Shown here piece after piece: positions 52,600 through 63,600 of a stretch of DNA of 64,000 nt (positions are counted from its first letter, which is position 1; each line of letters starts with the position of its first letter). The stretch comes from NORP240 sp038134485. Its GTDB lineage: Bacteria; Pseudomonadota; Gammaproteobacteria; Pseudomonadales; Pseudohongiellaceae. The notes under the pieces were generated by a model that worked only from the letters and a program-made list of their open reading frames with translations, searched no databases and was not told the origin of the DNA. A program made the translations under genes and the position numbers. The stretch covers positions 1 to 64,000 of the forward strand of contig JAYPVG010000014.1 of the NCBI GenBank assembly GCA_038134485.1, written 5' to 3'.

Positions 52600-53631
52600 C
52601 TAGATAACCGCAGCCGGTTCCGGCACTGCTTCCAGCAACTTCTCTACGACATTGTCCGTGGTGACTCTCTCTGCTTCTGCATGGAAATTAAGTAGGATTC
52701 GATGCCTCAGCACAGAAGGAGCAAGGGCTCGAATATCACCATAGGACACGTTGTAGCGTCCCAACAGCAAAGCCCTCACCTTACCTGCCAGCACCAGATT
52801 CTGTGAGGCTCGAATTCCTGCACCCCAGCTAACCCAGTCTTTGACAAAGTCTGGCGCTTGCTCGGATTGCGGCCGACTGGCATGCACCAGTCGCACCGCG
52901 TATTGAATGACCGCCTCGGCCGCTGGCACCTGCCTGGCTATACGCTGAAACTCGAGGATTTCCTCTCCGCCCAGTGGGTGCGAAAGTGCTGTATCCCGAA
53001 TTTGGGTCGTATTGCTGACCACCTGCACTTCTTCGGCTTCGGAGAGATAACCCAGTTCAATCTTGAACATGAAACGGTCAAGCTGAGCCTCCGGCAGTGG
53101 GTAGGTGCCCTCCAGCTCAATAGGATTCTGCGTCGCCAGCACGAAGAAAGGCTGCGACATCGGCCATGTGGTGCCGCCCGCGGTCACCTGGCGCTCTTCC
53201 ATAGCCTCCAGCAGGGCCGACTGCGTTTTTGGCGGAGTTCGGTTAATCTCATCCGCCAATAGAATATTGGTAAAAATAGGACCTTTGACGAACCGAAGCT
53301 CGCGTTTGCCGTCTTCTTCAGTCACGATTTCCGAACCCACCACATCCGATGGCATCAGGTCGGGCGTAAACTGGATACGGCTGAAATCAACCTGCAGGAT
53401 GTCAGCTACTGTTTTGATCAACAGGGTTTTAGCCAATCCGGGAACCCCGGTGACAAGGCAGTGCCCGCCGGCAAACAGCGCAATTAACAGCTCATCGATA
53501 ATATCTTGCTGCCCGACAATGATTTTTTTGATCTCATTGACAATCTGTTCTCGTCCATCCTGCATCTTCTTAACCAATGCCAGGTCGTCCTGATTTTCAA
53601 TCCCTTCCATATTTTCTTCTAGTTCTGCCAT
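52600..53631 (-). CDS. MoxR-family AAA+ ATPase
   Basis: 343 aa. Walker A GVPGLAKT, Walker B LLADEINR with TPPKTQSALLEAMEE, sensor 1 LATQNPIELEGTYPLPEAQLDRF, and a C-terminal lid with DIRALAPSVLRHRILLNFHAEAER. MoxR ATPases act as chaperones that insert metals or assemble complexes with VWA partners; here three such partners are encoded in the operon. No signal peptide, cytoplasmic. It begins 15 bp after the DUF4159 gene. Confidence 0.95.
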   Translation of the reverse strand: MAELEENMEGIENQDDLALVKKMQDGREQIVNEIKKIIVGQQDIIDELLIALFAGGHCLVTGVPGLAKTLLIKTVADILQVDFSRIQFTPDLMPSDVVGSEIVTEEDGKRELRFVKGPIFTNILLADEINRTPPKTQSALLEAMEERQVTAGGTTWPMSQPFFVLATQNPIELEGTYPLPEAQLDRFMFKIELGYLSEAEEVQVVSNTTQIRDTALSHPLGGEEILEFQRIARQVPAAEAVIQYAVRLVHASRPQSEQAPDFVKDWVSWGAGIRASQNLVLAGKVRALLLGRYNVSYGDIRALAPSVLRHRILLNFHAEAERVTTDNVVEKLLEAVPEPAAVI

Positions 53632-53646
53632 GGGTATTTCCTGTTG

Positions 53647-54540
53647 TTAATGGCTAAAAGCGTAAATCAAAAAATTGATGCCGATCTTATAGGCTTCGTT
53701 GGTGTACTTGGTAGGGTAGGGCTCATAAAAAGTGTGTTCCCAACCATCACCCAAATCAGTGTTGTAATTAGCGACCATCATTATCCGTCCGTCATCATCC
53801 AAGATAGCGTAAACCGCAGGAGGGTAGTTGGGATCGTCAAGATTGAAGTAGCCGCCTCTGTCCCAGGTCACCATGCGGCCGGGCACCTGTGCCACTTCGT
53901 CAATATCGAAAAAAATATGGAAGATTTCATGACTGGTATCCAACTGCACCAATTCTCGCTCCGGAAAAATCTTGGCGATTTCCATTTGCATATCTTCCAG
54001 ATGAGCATCCCCCCAGAAGTCATCTACCATCACAAAGCCACCCCGGAACATAAATTCTCGCAATGCCTCAATTTCTTCCGGAGTGAAATTGGGGCCGCTA
54101 AATGTCGATCCGATTGGCACCCGCTTCCAGTTCATATAAAGAAACATGTGTTCAAACAATCGTGGATCCGTCAGTTCAAGCCAATTGTGATTACGCGGAT
54201 TTGTATCGATATTGGTATAACGCTGTACACCTCGCAGAAAATTTTCATCAGAATCAGGATAATCGGTGTCCCACCAACCACCACGACGCCGACCATATCC
54301 AAATCCTCCGCCGCCTCTACCACCACCGTAGTTGGTGTAGCGACCACGAACCCAGGTAAATTCCGTAATGTCAGTTCCATACAGGGACAATTCCTCACCA
54401 TCCCTGAATACCAGCGCCTCGACTTGTGCATGACTGGGGCTGCTGCCAAGAACCATCAGCACCATCAAAAACAGCATGGGAAAAGCTGTTGTTCGATCTG
54501 GAGAATGCACGGGTTCCAATTTTCCTCTAGTTCGGGCCAT
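53647..54540 (-). CDS. DUF4159 exported protein
   Basis: 297 aa from the ATG at 54540, overlapping the upstream gene by 14 bp; the frame is open to 54636 but that part is the neighbouring gene. Signal peptide MLFLMVLMVLGSSPSHAQ. DUF4159 blocks: NWLELTDPRLFEHMFLYMN, EEIEALREFMFRGGFVMVDDFWGDAHLEDM, ELVQLDTSHEIFHIFFDIDE and YEPYPTKYTNEAYKIGINFLIYAFS. The fold resembles class-I glutamine amidotransferase-like domains. Between the signal and the domain lies a Gly/Arg tract (GGGRGGGGFGYGRRRGG). Function unknown; it belongs to the MoxR operon. Confidence 0.88.
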   Translation of the reverse strand: MARTRGKLEPVHSPDRTTAFPMLFLMVLMVLGSSPSHAQVEALVFRDGEELSLYGTDITEFTWVRGRYTNYGGGRGGGGFGYGRRRGGWWDTDYPDSDENFLRGVQRYTNIDTNPRNHNWLELTDPRLFEHMFLYMNWKRVPIGSTFSGPNFTPEEIEALREFMFRGGFVMVDDFWGDAHLEDMQMEIAKIFPERELVQLDTSHEIFHIFFDIDEVAQVPGRMVTWDRGGYFNLDDPNYPPAVYAILDDDGRIMMVANYNTDLGDGWEHTFYEPYPTKYTNEAYKIGINFLIYAFSH

Positions 54541-57235
54541 CGACGGACTGCAAGAGTATTTGCTGCGCTCGCTGATAACTGGGAGCAATTTCCAGTGCAC
54601 TGAGCACATTTCGCTTTGCATCGTCCAACTGACCATTGTTCAGATAAGCTTCAGCGAGATTAGTTTGTGCTTCGACCGGATCAGTAATGTCAAGTTTGGC
54701 CAGCACCTCATACTCGGTAACTGCCAGCGCCGAATCATCTATTAATCCGGCGTAATCCGCTTTCAGCTGATGCACATCGATGCGATAGGGATCGATCTGC
54801 AACGCCCGATCGATGTAATAACTCGCGCCTTCCACATCTGCAGCTTCCAACGCCGCCTGCGCCAATATCATGGCGGAACCGTAGTCATGCTGCTGATTAT
54901 CCAGCAGGATCTTGAGCTGCTCCAGTTGCGCCTCGACATTCCCTTCCTGTTCATAGATCTGCGACAGCACCAGCGGCGGACTGGGATAGCCGGCATAGGA
55001 AGGCAGTAACTCGTGAGCCTCTTCGAGATGGAGACGCGCCTCGGCGAAATTTTCTTCCTTAAACAGTACGATTCCTAGTTGCAGATGGGCCTGGAAATCT
55101 CTCGGCTGTGCTTCAATTCGATTTCGCATGTGCTGCTTGAGCGAAGTATTGTTGTAGAGCTCCGCCAGCACCGCGCTTGAGTTCTCACGAATGCCATGCC
55201 CATGCCCCTCACCTTCATCCGGATTGTCCTCGGAGTGCACGTAAACATTGATCTCCTCTACCCTACCAACTATCCAGTCGACAAAGCCATCATTGAAGGT
55301 ATCAAGATTTTGCTCGAACACCTCCTCAAACATCTCATTTTCTTCCTTGATGAAAGCGTACTGTTGCACCAGTTCCACCAGTTTTTCAAAGCCGTAAGCC
55401 TCAGTAATATAGTCAACGACCAGATAGGACTGAAAGTAGGCAAAACCAAGATCAGCACTGTTCTGGGCACTGGTAAAACCCGCATTCAGATTACTCACTG
55501 GCAAAAGTTTGTTGTCCTCGACAGCCCTCACCAGGTCCAGGCCCTGCCGGCGCCCCCAGTAAGCTCGCCCTTCACTTTCTTCCCACACGGAAATTCCCTC
55601 CGATAGCCAGCGCGGCATTCGATTGGCGGTCATCTGCAGGGTAATAACATGCATAAATTCGTGCCAGGCGATTTCCTGCCAATTGGCGGTCAGCGCATCC
55701 GGGGAAATCAGGGTGACAACCTTGCCGAAACAGATTCCCACGAGAGGACCTATATCCGGCAATCCTACCGAGCGCACCGCGAAGTCTTCGCTATTCTCGA
55801 ATACCTCTATCAGTACGGGAGCTTCCGGCTCAAAACCGTATTTGGCAGTCAGCGTGGTCCATGCCTCTTCCAGTAACGGCTCCATGTACGGCCACAGAAT
55901 ATCGGCGTCATTTTCACTCATGTGTACCTTGAAGTGTTCACTCTCCAGCGTCTCATAGTTCGCCAGCGTATCGAATACCTTCAACATATTGGAGGTCATG
56001 ACATTAAATGGGTCGTTTTCGAATCCAATTTCGAGATTGGCTTTCCCCTCCTCTTCTTCGCCAAGTCGAACCAGGTTGGAACCCAGCAGGGTATAGGCTT
56101 GCCAGTAATTCGGGTCAGCATCGATAGCAGCGCGGGCGAATTCAACGGCTTCGGTGAAACGGTATGCATTTCCGAAAGCGTCAGCGATATTGCTCAGAAA
56201 AACCGGATTACCGGGGCTGAAACTCTCAACCCTGGCCAGCAACTCCCGATATTCCTCTTCTCGCTCCATCAACATTGCTTCGGCCGCCAGGGTGCTTAAA
56301 ACTGGCAGCGACTCAGGATTTATACCGAGGGCCTGGTCAAGCACTTCTCGGGCTTCCTCCTTCCGATTACTGCGCATCATGCCGGTGGCATAAGTTTGCA
56401 AGGCCTCAACGGAGTTGGGATTGAGAGCCATCGCACGCTGGAGAGACCGCTGATCGCCGACCGCTCTGGCAAGGCCTACCAGGGCCGGTATGTAGCGATT
56501 ATTGATTTCCAGCGCATCCTGGTAGCTCTGTTCCGCATCGGCGGCGTTATATTTTTCCAGAAACAGATCACCCCAGAGAACATGGGCTTCCAGATTGTTA
56601 GGGTTGGCCCTCACAGCTTCGTTAAAAAGACTGTTAGCCTCGTGAAAACGATCCAATTGCCAGCTGGCCAACGCCACCATAGCCACGTCCTCGGACGCGA
56701 ATACCAGACCATCGTTGTAACGCTGGGCGGCGGCTTCAAGGTAAATCCTGGCTTGTGCATTGCGGCCAACGAATTTCAACAGGCTGCCATATTGCACCAG
56801 CGCCCGAACAGGTGCCATCTGCAAATCCTCATCGACCACGGCTGCCAGAATTTCCAGTGCCTCAGCGGATCTACCTACCGTTCGCAGCATCTCGGCCAAT
56901 TGCGTACTTACCAGGGGAAAATCTGCGAAGTCATTGCCATCAATCAACTCCTCGCATATCTCGATCGCTTCTTGATATCGACCAAGCATGGCGTAAGAAC
57001 GACTCGCACCAACCACACCTTCATTACGATCCAGGCCATCCGCTGCTTTAAATACATCTATCGCTGCCACAAAAGATCCAGATTGAAAGAGTTGCTCACC
57101 GCGAAACAATGGCGCTTCCCCGGTATCTGTCCCTGCGGGATCCGGGTCCTGAGCAAGTACCGCAATCGGCAAGAGGACTGCCAGAACAGCAGCCTGAATC
57201 AATGCACCCAACTGCCTAGTTCTCGAGTAGTTCAT
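54527..57235 (-). CDS. Exported TPR protein with gluzincin metallopeptidase domain
   Basis: 902 aa from the ATG at 57235, overlapping the previous gene by 20 bp. Signal peptide AAVLAVLLPIAVLAQ. Residues about 40-420 and 680-890 are TPR-like helix repeats (for example YAMLGRYQEAIEICEELI and AEQSYQDALEINNRY). Between them is a zinc peptidase: HEFMH (525-529) and the third ligand Glu in WLSEGISVWEE, 17 residues after the second His, as in peptidase MA-like gluzincins. It is predicted periplasmic. An unusual partner for a MoxR operon; the substrate is unknown. Confidence 0.88.
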   Translation of the reverse strand: MNYSRTRQLGALIQAAVLAVLLPIAVLAQDPDPAGTDTGEAPLFRGEQLFQSGSFVAAIDVFKAADGLDRNEGVVGASRSYAMLGRYQEAIEICEELIDGNDFADFPLVSTQLAEMLRTVGRSAEALEILAAVVDEDLQMAPVRALVQYGSLLKFVGRNAQARIYLEAAAQRYNDGLVFASEDVAMVALASWQLDRFHEANSLFNEAVRANPNNLEAHVLWGDLFLEKYNAADAEQSYQDALEINNRYIPALVGLARAVGDQRSLQRAMALNPNSVEALQTYATGMMRSNRKEEAREVLDQALGINPESLPVLSTLAAEAMLMEREEEYRELLARVESFSPGNPVFLSNIADAFGNAYRFTEAVEFARAAIDADPNYWQAYTLLGSNLVRLGEEEEGKANLEIGFENDPFNVMTSNMLKVFDTLANYETLESEHFKVHMSENDADILWPYMEPLLEEAWTTLTAKYGFEPEAPVLIEVFENSEDFAVRSVGLPDIGPLVGICFGKVVTLISPDALTANWQEIAWHEFMHVITLQMTANRMPRWLSEGISVWEESEGRAYWGRRQGLDLVRAVEDNKLLPVSNLNAGFTSAQNSADLGFAYFQSYLVVDYITEAYGFEKLVELVQQYAFIKEENEMFEEVFEQNLDTFNDGFVDWIVGRVEEINVYVHSEDNPDEGEGHGHGIRENSSAVLAELYNNTSLKQHMRNRIEAQPRDFQAHLQLGIVLFKEENFAEARLHLEEAHELLPSYAGYPSPPLVLSQIYEQEGNVEAQLEQLKILLDNQQHDYGSAMILAQAALEAADVEGASYYIDRALQIDPYRIDVHQLKADYAGLIDDSALAVTEYEVLAKLDITDPVEAQTNLAEAYLNNGQLDDAKRNVLSALEIAPSYQRAQQILLQSVDGPN

Positions 57236-58322
57236 TGTATTGTCCTGTGGTTCTAGCCAAATCAATCAACAATTCTTCCATCTGTGCCCAGTAATCATCT
57301 TCAAGGTAATCTGCCTTGCGGCCGCGAAGTATAAATACTGAACGTTCCAGTTCCTGAACCCGCGACTTCAACTCCAGTTGGCGCGGAGAGAGGTTTTCAG
57401 TGTCAGCCGTCAACACATCGAGATAAACAATTTCTGCCAGTCTTCCGTCAGCTTCTGCCGCTGTTGGATTGATAGTGAACAGTGCATCCCCGTTATCATC
57501 CAGGCTGGCATGTTCCGAAGCCAGGCGACCCTGGTCTTCATACCACTGATCGACGCTTTGCCGGGCATAATTAAATGCTTCGAGCATGGATACTCGGTTA
57601 TTCTTGTCGCGATCTCCATTACGCTGTTCAAGAGCTTCGATAAAGTAACCAGAAAATATCGGGTCAAACCGTTCTGCCGGTGACCGGGTTGCCGATATCA
57701 CCACCCTGCCTTCGCTCGAAAGCAAGGCAGAAAATCCATAGCTGGCGCTTGTGGTATTAACGATCACGATGTCCTGCTGATCAAACTCATCGAGCACCGC
57801 AGCAAATTCATCGCCGGTAATGTCCGGACCCACTATATTGAATTTTGATTCGTCGTCGCGACCGGTTCCGTGCCCAATCAGAAAAATGGTGATCTGGTCG
57901 CCTCTGTTCACGCGCTCCCGCAATTCGGCCATTTGTGCGACGATGGTGATTCGGTCACAGGCTCCATCAATTCGACTATTATCAGGATGGGAGTCCTTTC
58001 CTCTATCCAACAACAGGGAAATAGTATCGGAACTATAGCCATAATCCCGGATCAGGATGTCATGAAGTGAAAAAGACCATTGCCTGAACCGATCTACGGT
58101 CTCGTTGCCAACAGAGGGTCCGGTCAGTATTACTGCGTACTTGGTCGTATCAGGCTGCTCAATGAAAAATCGGCCCAAATCTGAACCTCCGCTGCTTTGC
58201 GATGGCTGGGCTATAGCCTGGGTTAGCGTGCTGGCAGAAAGAAGTCCCAACAAAATCCCGATGAACCGCAAGCGAGTTTCTTTGAAACGCTGCAGATTAG
58301 AACGATTATTATTGATGCTCAT
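57216..58322 (-). CDS. Caspase/legumain-fold exported protein without the catalytic Cys
   Basis: 368 aa from the ATG at 58322, which overlaps the stop of the VWA gene (TAATG). Signal peptide about 1-38 (TLTQAIAQP). Caspase-like fold: YAVILTGPSVGNETVDRFRQWSFSLHDILIRDYGY, the catalytic His in TIFLIGHGTG (His151), then the strand where the catalytic Cys should stand reads QDIVIVNTTSASYGFSALLSS (residues 183-203), Ser/Thr only; GRVVISATRS follows as in the C13/caspase clan. The only other Cys is C122. Likely a pseudo-protease, perhaps a binding protein. C-terminal coiled coil (about 300-368). Confidence 0.85.
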   Translation of the reverse strand: MSINNNRSNLQRFKETRLRFIGILLGLLSASTLTQAIAQPSQSSGGSDLGRFFIEQPDTTKYAVILTGPSVGNETVDRFRQWSFSLHDILIRDYGYSSDTISLLLDRGKDSHPDNSRIDGACDRITIVAQMAELRERVNRGDQITIFLIGHGTGRDDESKFNIVGPDITGDEFAAVLDEFDQQDIVIVNTTSASYGFSALLSSEGRVVISATRSPAERFDPIFSGYFIEALEQRNGDRDKNNRVSMLEAFNYARQSVDQWYEDQGRLASEHASLDDNGDALFTINPTAAEADGRLAEIVYLDVLTADTENLSPRQLELKSRVQELERSVFILRGRKADYLEDDYWAQMEELLIDLARTTGQYNELLEN

Positions 58323-60622
58323 TACGATAATCCCTTTAATCGCCTGGCTACCCAATCAATGCACATCAGCGAAATAAGTAACGCCAGCAACCAGGGGCGG
58401 TCCCAGAGGTCTTCCTGGATTTCCCTCGAGTACGCGTTGGGAATGTATTCGATTTCATCAAGCAGATTTGCTGCCTCTGCAAAACCGTAATGCTTACCGC
58501 CGCTCGCTGCAGCAATTCGCGTGAGTAGCCCGGCATCCATACTGGCGTTTGAGTACTCTCGCAATGAGGGCGTAACCACAAACGCGGAACGCTTCTCGGA
58601 ACTGTCAGCGGCGGCGTCGCCGGCTGCGCTGGCGACATCAACCAGCAGTTCATGCACACCCTCGTTTTCCACAATGAAGCTCACCCGGTAGACGCCGTCT
58701 TCTTCGATATCCCACTCCATAGGAATATCTTGTACCTGTCCCTCGGGATCTGTCACCTGCATCCACAGTGTGGCATCGTTGTCGGGCTCATAATCGTCGC
58801 CCAATACCGTCGCAGAAATATTGACTTCATCGCCAATATTGTAGAACTCTCGATCAAAATCCACCGAAATGCGCTCCGGTGCCGATACCGCTAGCCACCG
58901 AAGAATCTGCCGCCACAATGTTTCATGAGACTGATCTTCCGACGGCATCATCATCTGCCAGCGCCATGTGCTGGCTGTGTTAAGCGACACGCTTCGGCCA
59001 CTTCCATAACGCTGAGACGCTATGATCGGCAAGGGTTGATTTTGGAACTGCAGTATCGGGTGCTCAAGCAGCACGGTCGCTCCAGGCTTGGCGCGCCCGG
59101 TTACATGGACACCCTGCAACTCGGGTAGCTCCTGCCATAAACGACGATTAGCAGCGTCTTCACTGGATAGTCTTAGCAGCGGCGAAAATTCTCCATTCCG
59201 GGTCAAGCGAGGGAAGTACAACTCGCCGGTTGGATGTTCTCCACGACGAATACCTCCTCGCAGATGAGAGGGCAGGAAACTTTCTTCAACGATAGTCACA
59301 GGAAGAATATCAGCCACGGGAGAGGCCAGGTATCCCTCATCAACCATGCCGCTGATTAGGAATCCGCCTCCCCGCTGAGCGACAAAGTCATCGATCATCT
59401 GTAGTTGATCAGCATTAAAAAAACTGGCTTCAATATCTCCCAAGATTATCGCCTCGTAGCGATAGAGCTCTTCCTTGCTCGCAGGAAATCCGGCACTCAA
59501 CTCCGTCGGCGAATCTATACCCTGGCGGTAGAATTTTTCTGGACCGGTCTGCAGGTAGGTTGCAAGCCGCAACGAATTATCGCCCTGTACTGCCCGACGG
59601 ATAAACTTGTACTCATTGCGCGGATGACCCTCGATATAAAGAACATCCAGCGGCGGCCTCTCACTATTGTCAACCAGGAACCTATAGCTGTTGTTCTCAG
59701 AAATAATTTCGCCGTCCTGCAGCGCCACCTTCAATTCGTAGACGATCTCTTCGCGACGCTCGGGCGTCAGTTGCAAATCGTATCGTCGCGTCACTCCCTC
59801 TTCGCCCAGGGTTATAGTTTCATTAACCACGGCAACATCGCCATCAAGTATGGAAATTTCAACCGGAACGCCCTGATATCCCTGGTGATTCAGCGCAACC
59901 TGTACATCGAATACCGAGCCCTCCAATACAGTCTTCGCGCTGCCAACATCAACGATGCCAATATCTTGGGGTATATTCTCCTCCCCCACGCCAATGGTAA
60001 ATACTGGTACTTGCCTGCCACCCAGGGAATCGGCAATGGTTAAGGGATCGGAGTCAGTGTTATCTGCACCGTCGGTGATCAGCACTATCCCCCCCAGGGG
60101 CAGTCCGTTTAGCTGATCGTCAACGTACTGCAACGCCTGCTCAAGCGACGACGAAGTCCCGCTGCCCTGTAGCTCCGCGGCACCCGCGATCCGATTAGTC
60201 ATCTTGTCGAAGCGGAATGTTCGTATCTGGAAAGTTTCCGCCAGCTCTTCCAAATATCCTTCTTCGTACAGTAATTCACTGACCGCACTCGCTCTCGCCT
60301 GCCCGGCCACATCTTCAATCTGCATGCTTCCCGAATCGTCGATCAGCACCCCAAGGTAGGTTTCCTGGGGCGTTATCTGTGTAGTAGTAACAATGGGTCT
60401 GAGCAGGCAGAGCAGTAGTATGACCAGCACCGCCGACCGCAAGCTGATGAAGAATGTTTTCCAGCCGGCAGAGATCGGTCGCGTAGTCTTGCGATAGGTG
60501 AACCAGACCAGAGTCACCAGAGCGGTAACTAGTAGAAAAAAAACTAACGGGCTGACGCCATAAGCAAAGGTGAATCGCCCGTCCTGAATTGCCTGAAGCA
60601 GGTTGTTTTCTGTGAACTGCAT
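58322..60622 (-). CDS. VWA / glutamine-amidotransferase-like membrane protein
   Basis: 766 aa. Two N-terminal membrane helices (FFLLVTALVTLVWFTY; LRSAVLVILLLCLLRPIV), a VWA domain with complete MIDAS start DDSGS in YLGVLIDDSGSMQIEDVAG and IVLITDGADNTDSDP, beta-sandwich modules, then a class-I GATase-like domain (YEAIILGDIEASFFNADQLQMIDDFVAQRGGGFLISG) without an evident Cys nucleophile, and a C-terminal helix WLLALLISLMCIDWVARRL. Topology: VWA and GATase-like parts in the periplasm between helices. Starts 11 bp after the DUF4175 gene. Confidence 0.87.
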   Translation of the reverse strand: MQFTENNLLQAIQDGRFTFAYGVSPLVFFLLVTALVTLVWFTYRKTTRPISAGWKTFFISLRSAVLVILLLCLLRPIVTTTQITPQETYLGVLIDDSGSMQIEDVAGQARASAVSELLYEEGYLEELAETFQIRTFRFDKMTNRIAGAAELQGSGTSSSLEQALQYVDDQLNGLPLGGIVLITDGADNTDSDPLTIADSLGGRQVPVFTIGVGEENIPQDIGIVDVGSAKTVLEGSVFDVQVALNHQGYQGVPVEISILDGDVAVVNETITLGEEGVTRRYDLQLTPERREEIVYELKVALQDGEIISENNSYRFLVDNSERPPLDVLYIEGHPRNEYKFIRRAVQGDNSLRLATYLQTGPEKFYRQGIDSPTELSAGFPASKEELYRYEAIILGDIEASFFNADQLQMIDDFVAQRGGGFLISGMVDEGYLASPVADILPVTIVEESFLPSHLRGGIRRGEHPTGELYFPRLTRNGEFSPLLRLSSEDAANRRLWQELPELQGVHVTGRAKPGATVLLEHPILQFQNQPLPIIASQRYGSGRSVSLNTASTWRWQMMMPSEDQSHETLWRQILRWLAVSAPERISVDFDREFYNIGDEVNISATVLGDDYEPDNDATLWMQVTDPEGQVQDIPMEWDIEEDGVYRVSFIVENEGVHELLVDVASAAGDAAADSSEKRSAFVVTPSLREYSNASMDAGLLTRIAAASGGKHYGFAEAANLLDEIEYIPNAYSREIQEDLWDRPWLLALLISLMCIDWVARRLKGLS

Positions 60623-60633
60623 TATTCCGGAGC

Positions 60634-63600
60634 CTAGTTAGCTGCCCCCTGGTTCTCCGATAACACCCGATAGTACTCTTCAACGAGTTGCCGGTACTCA
60701 TCAGGTATTTCTTCATCCATGACCGCATAAAGCTTGTTGTTAATATTATCCAGTTCAGCTTGTGCCCGCAGTTGACCTTCCAGCTCCAGAATAGGTTGCA
60801 GTAGCTGCCTGAACAGCTCAGGCTGATTGAGAAAATCCTCAATATCCTGCTGAGTCAACTGCTGACGGATGGATCTGGCGTTCCCAAATGGTGAGTTATT
60901 ACCACTGGTATCGATCAGGCCTCCGCCCAGACGATTGTTATTGCCATCGCCGCGCGCACCCCCGCCGGACTGCTGTGCCCCTGGCTGACCGCCAGCCTGC
61001 TGATTGTTTGCCTGCTGATTTCCACCGGGCTGTTGACCGAGTTGCTGTCCGGGCTGCCTACCCCCGGGCTGCTGACCGCCAGCCTGATTCTGTTGTTGCA
61101 GCTGTTGCGTCAGTTGCTGAGCTAGTTGCTGACTGCGTTGTAGCTGATCACGCATTTCACGCACCGAAGGCATTCCCTGCTGGGAATCGCCGTCGTTGAA
61201 AGCGAGCGCCTGCTGCTGCAATTGCTGAATCTGTTCAGCCAACTCAGCGGCATCTCGGGCTGCCTGCTGTATTTGATCGGACTGCGTTCCTTCCTGACCC
61301 GGCGTTAGTGCCATCAGAGTAGAACTCAGATCGGATATCTGATCTTCGATCTCGCTCTCTATATCGACCGCCAGATTGACCATGCCATTGCGCAGCACCC
61401 GATTGCTGGTTTGCATCTGTTCACGAATTGGTCGCAGCTCCCGGCTTGCCTCCTGCGCTTGTGACATCAGCCGCTGGTCCTCATTATCACCCCTGGCGAT
61501 GATCGCCCGCAGCATATCCTCTATTTCCTCGAGGTCTCGCTGCTGACGCTGCTGACTTTCTACCAGTGCCTGCAGATCTTCATTGCTGCGAATTGACTGC
61601 CTGGTCTGACCCAGCCCCTGCTGCCGACTGGTCTCTTCCAGCGCATCTTGTAACTGTCGCTGCTGCTGCAACAACTGCTGACCGCGCCGACCGATATTCT
61701 GGGCCAGCTGGTTAACAGACCTTTCGGACTGCTCGTTCAAGGCCTGTTGTTGCTCGCGCAAGTTCTCCAGCGCTTTTTGACTCAATGCGGATGCGATGGA
61801 TGCATCGCCACTATCAGCGGCCTGGCGCATTTGTTCCGCGGCCCTTTGCAAGGGGGATTGCTGTTGGCTTCCGCCACTGGAGGAAGAGCCCCCCTGTGAC
61901 TGCTGTTGAGACGACTGCTGGGATTGAGGAGAACCTGATTGGGACTGCTGGGAACGCGAGAGCTGCTGTGAAAGTTGGGCAACCTCGCGACTCAATTGCT
62001 CCTGCTGACGCATCAGTCGCTCCAGTTCCCTACGCTTCTGCTCCTCAGTCATCTGATCCTCACGGCGTGCAAGATTTCTCTGCGCCCGGGTCAGACCCTC
62101 CTGTCGCCTCGCCAGCTCTTCTAACTTGTCAGCTTCCTCGGTATTCTGCGCCCCACCACCACCTCCACTCTGTGGCGTTTCGTATCGGTTTTCCAGCCGG
62201 CCCAGTTCCATTTCAAAAAGCTCTCGCAGATCCTCACGTTCCTGCTGGGCGCCGCCGCCACCGCCTCCGCCACCACCTTGCTGCATGCTGATCTGGGTGC
62301 GATTAATATTCGCTTCCGCTTTGAGAATAAATTGCAGGGCGGCCTGCTCCGGTGTCAACGCGCTGGTAATCTGCTGTTGATCCAGTTCAACTGCTGCCAG
62401 ATTCATCTGCTCAATCGCGAGCGAGAGATTTTCGACTGCCTGATCGTACGTATCATCCGAAAAGTTGAGTCGTTCCGAAAGGCGATCGATCGACATGCGA
62501 GCCCGCTCGGTAGCTTCTCTCTGCGACTGGGCAATGATCTCCGCATCAGCCTGAAACTCATCGGCAGTGGCTTGATTTTGGCGATTACGCAATTTCCACG
62601 TTGCAGCGATAATGTCTTTCTGCACTCGAACCAGGGCGCTGCTATCACCACCCTGCTGGCCGCCGCCACCTCCGCCGCCACCGCCACCTCCGCCCCCTTG
62701 GCGGAACTCCTGGTCGGTAGGAATAATCTCCAGGAAGTAGATATCGGAGATCACCTCGGCTGGACCCGCTAGCCCGTTGTTATCCGCCATGGTCAGGTAG
62801 TAGCTGACAAAATCCCCGGGCTCCACCTGCAGGTCTTCGAGGTAAATCAACTCCGCACCGTTAACACTCCTGACACCGGGTGTTTGCAGAAATTCGACCG
62901 TGCGCTCATCCTGTCCGACCACACTGTAGTGTAAGCTGAACTCACTGATACCGTAGTCGTCGCTGGCATCCACTTCGATCACCACCTCTTCGAGGGGCAT
63001 CACATCCTGGTCGTTACCCGGCCTTTTAAGCACCAGTTCCGGTGGTGTGTCCTGAATCGCGCGAATGTAATAGTCCAGCGGGTCCTGCGATTCGAGCTGC
63101 TCGAAATCGCGAGCCACAATCCGATAAACGCCGTCTGCCATCACCGTGAAATCGACCGTTCCTTCATTGCCGTCCAAATCAAGGGGGATATTCTCGTAAA
63201 TGACAACTTCCTCGCCATCCTCGTTATACGAGGGCTGAAATTCCAGGGTGGCCTCGGCGATAGGCTTGTTGAAAGTGACGGTCAGACCTACCCCTGTGCC
63301 CTCCGGAACCACCATATCGCCACTGTCTTCTTCAACATTATCTTCATAGCCCGTGTATTCGGGATAATCGAATGCCACATCGATCTGCTCGACCTGGGGC
63401 AGGTCAAACAGCGCGATCTGGTACTGCGTCGAGTTATATTCATCAGCTTCGGTAAATGTCACGTAGTACGTAGTATCTTCGTCAAGCGCAGGGACGTAGT
63501 AGCTGTAAGTCGCACTATCGCTGCCGCTACCGTCTCTGGACATAGTAAAATCGCGCCAGTTGACATTATCATCCTGAAGCCTGAGAGTGACCGTTGCCGG

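Noticed and set aside
56396..57256. 286-aa plus-strand frame opposite the TPR-peptidase gene
   Set aside because: Antisense to the conserved TPR region; no own signals.
60930..61160. CRISPR-like repetitive block
   Set aside because: The repeats are irregular codons for Gln, Gly and Pro in an open frame of the DUF4175 protein; no constant repeat and spacer structure.
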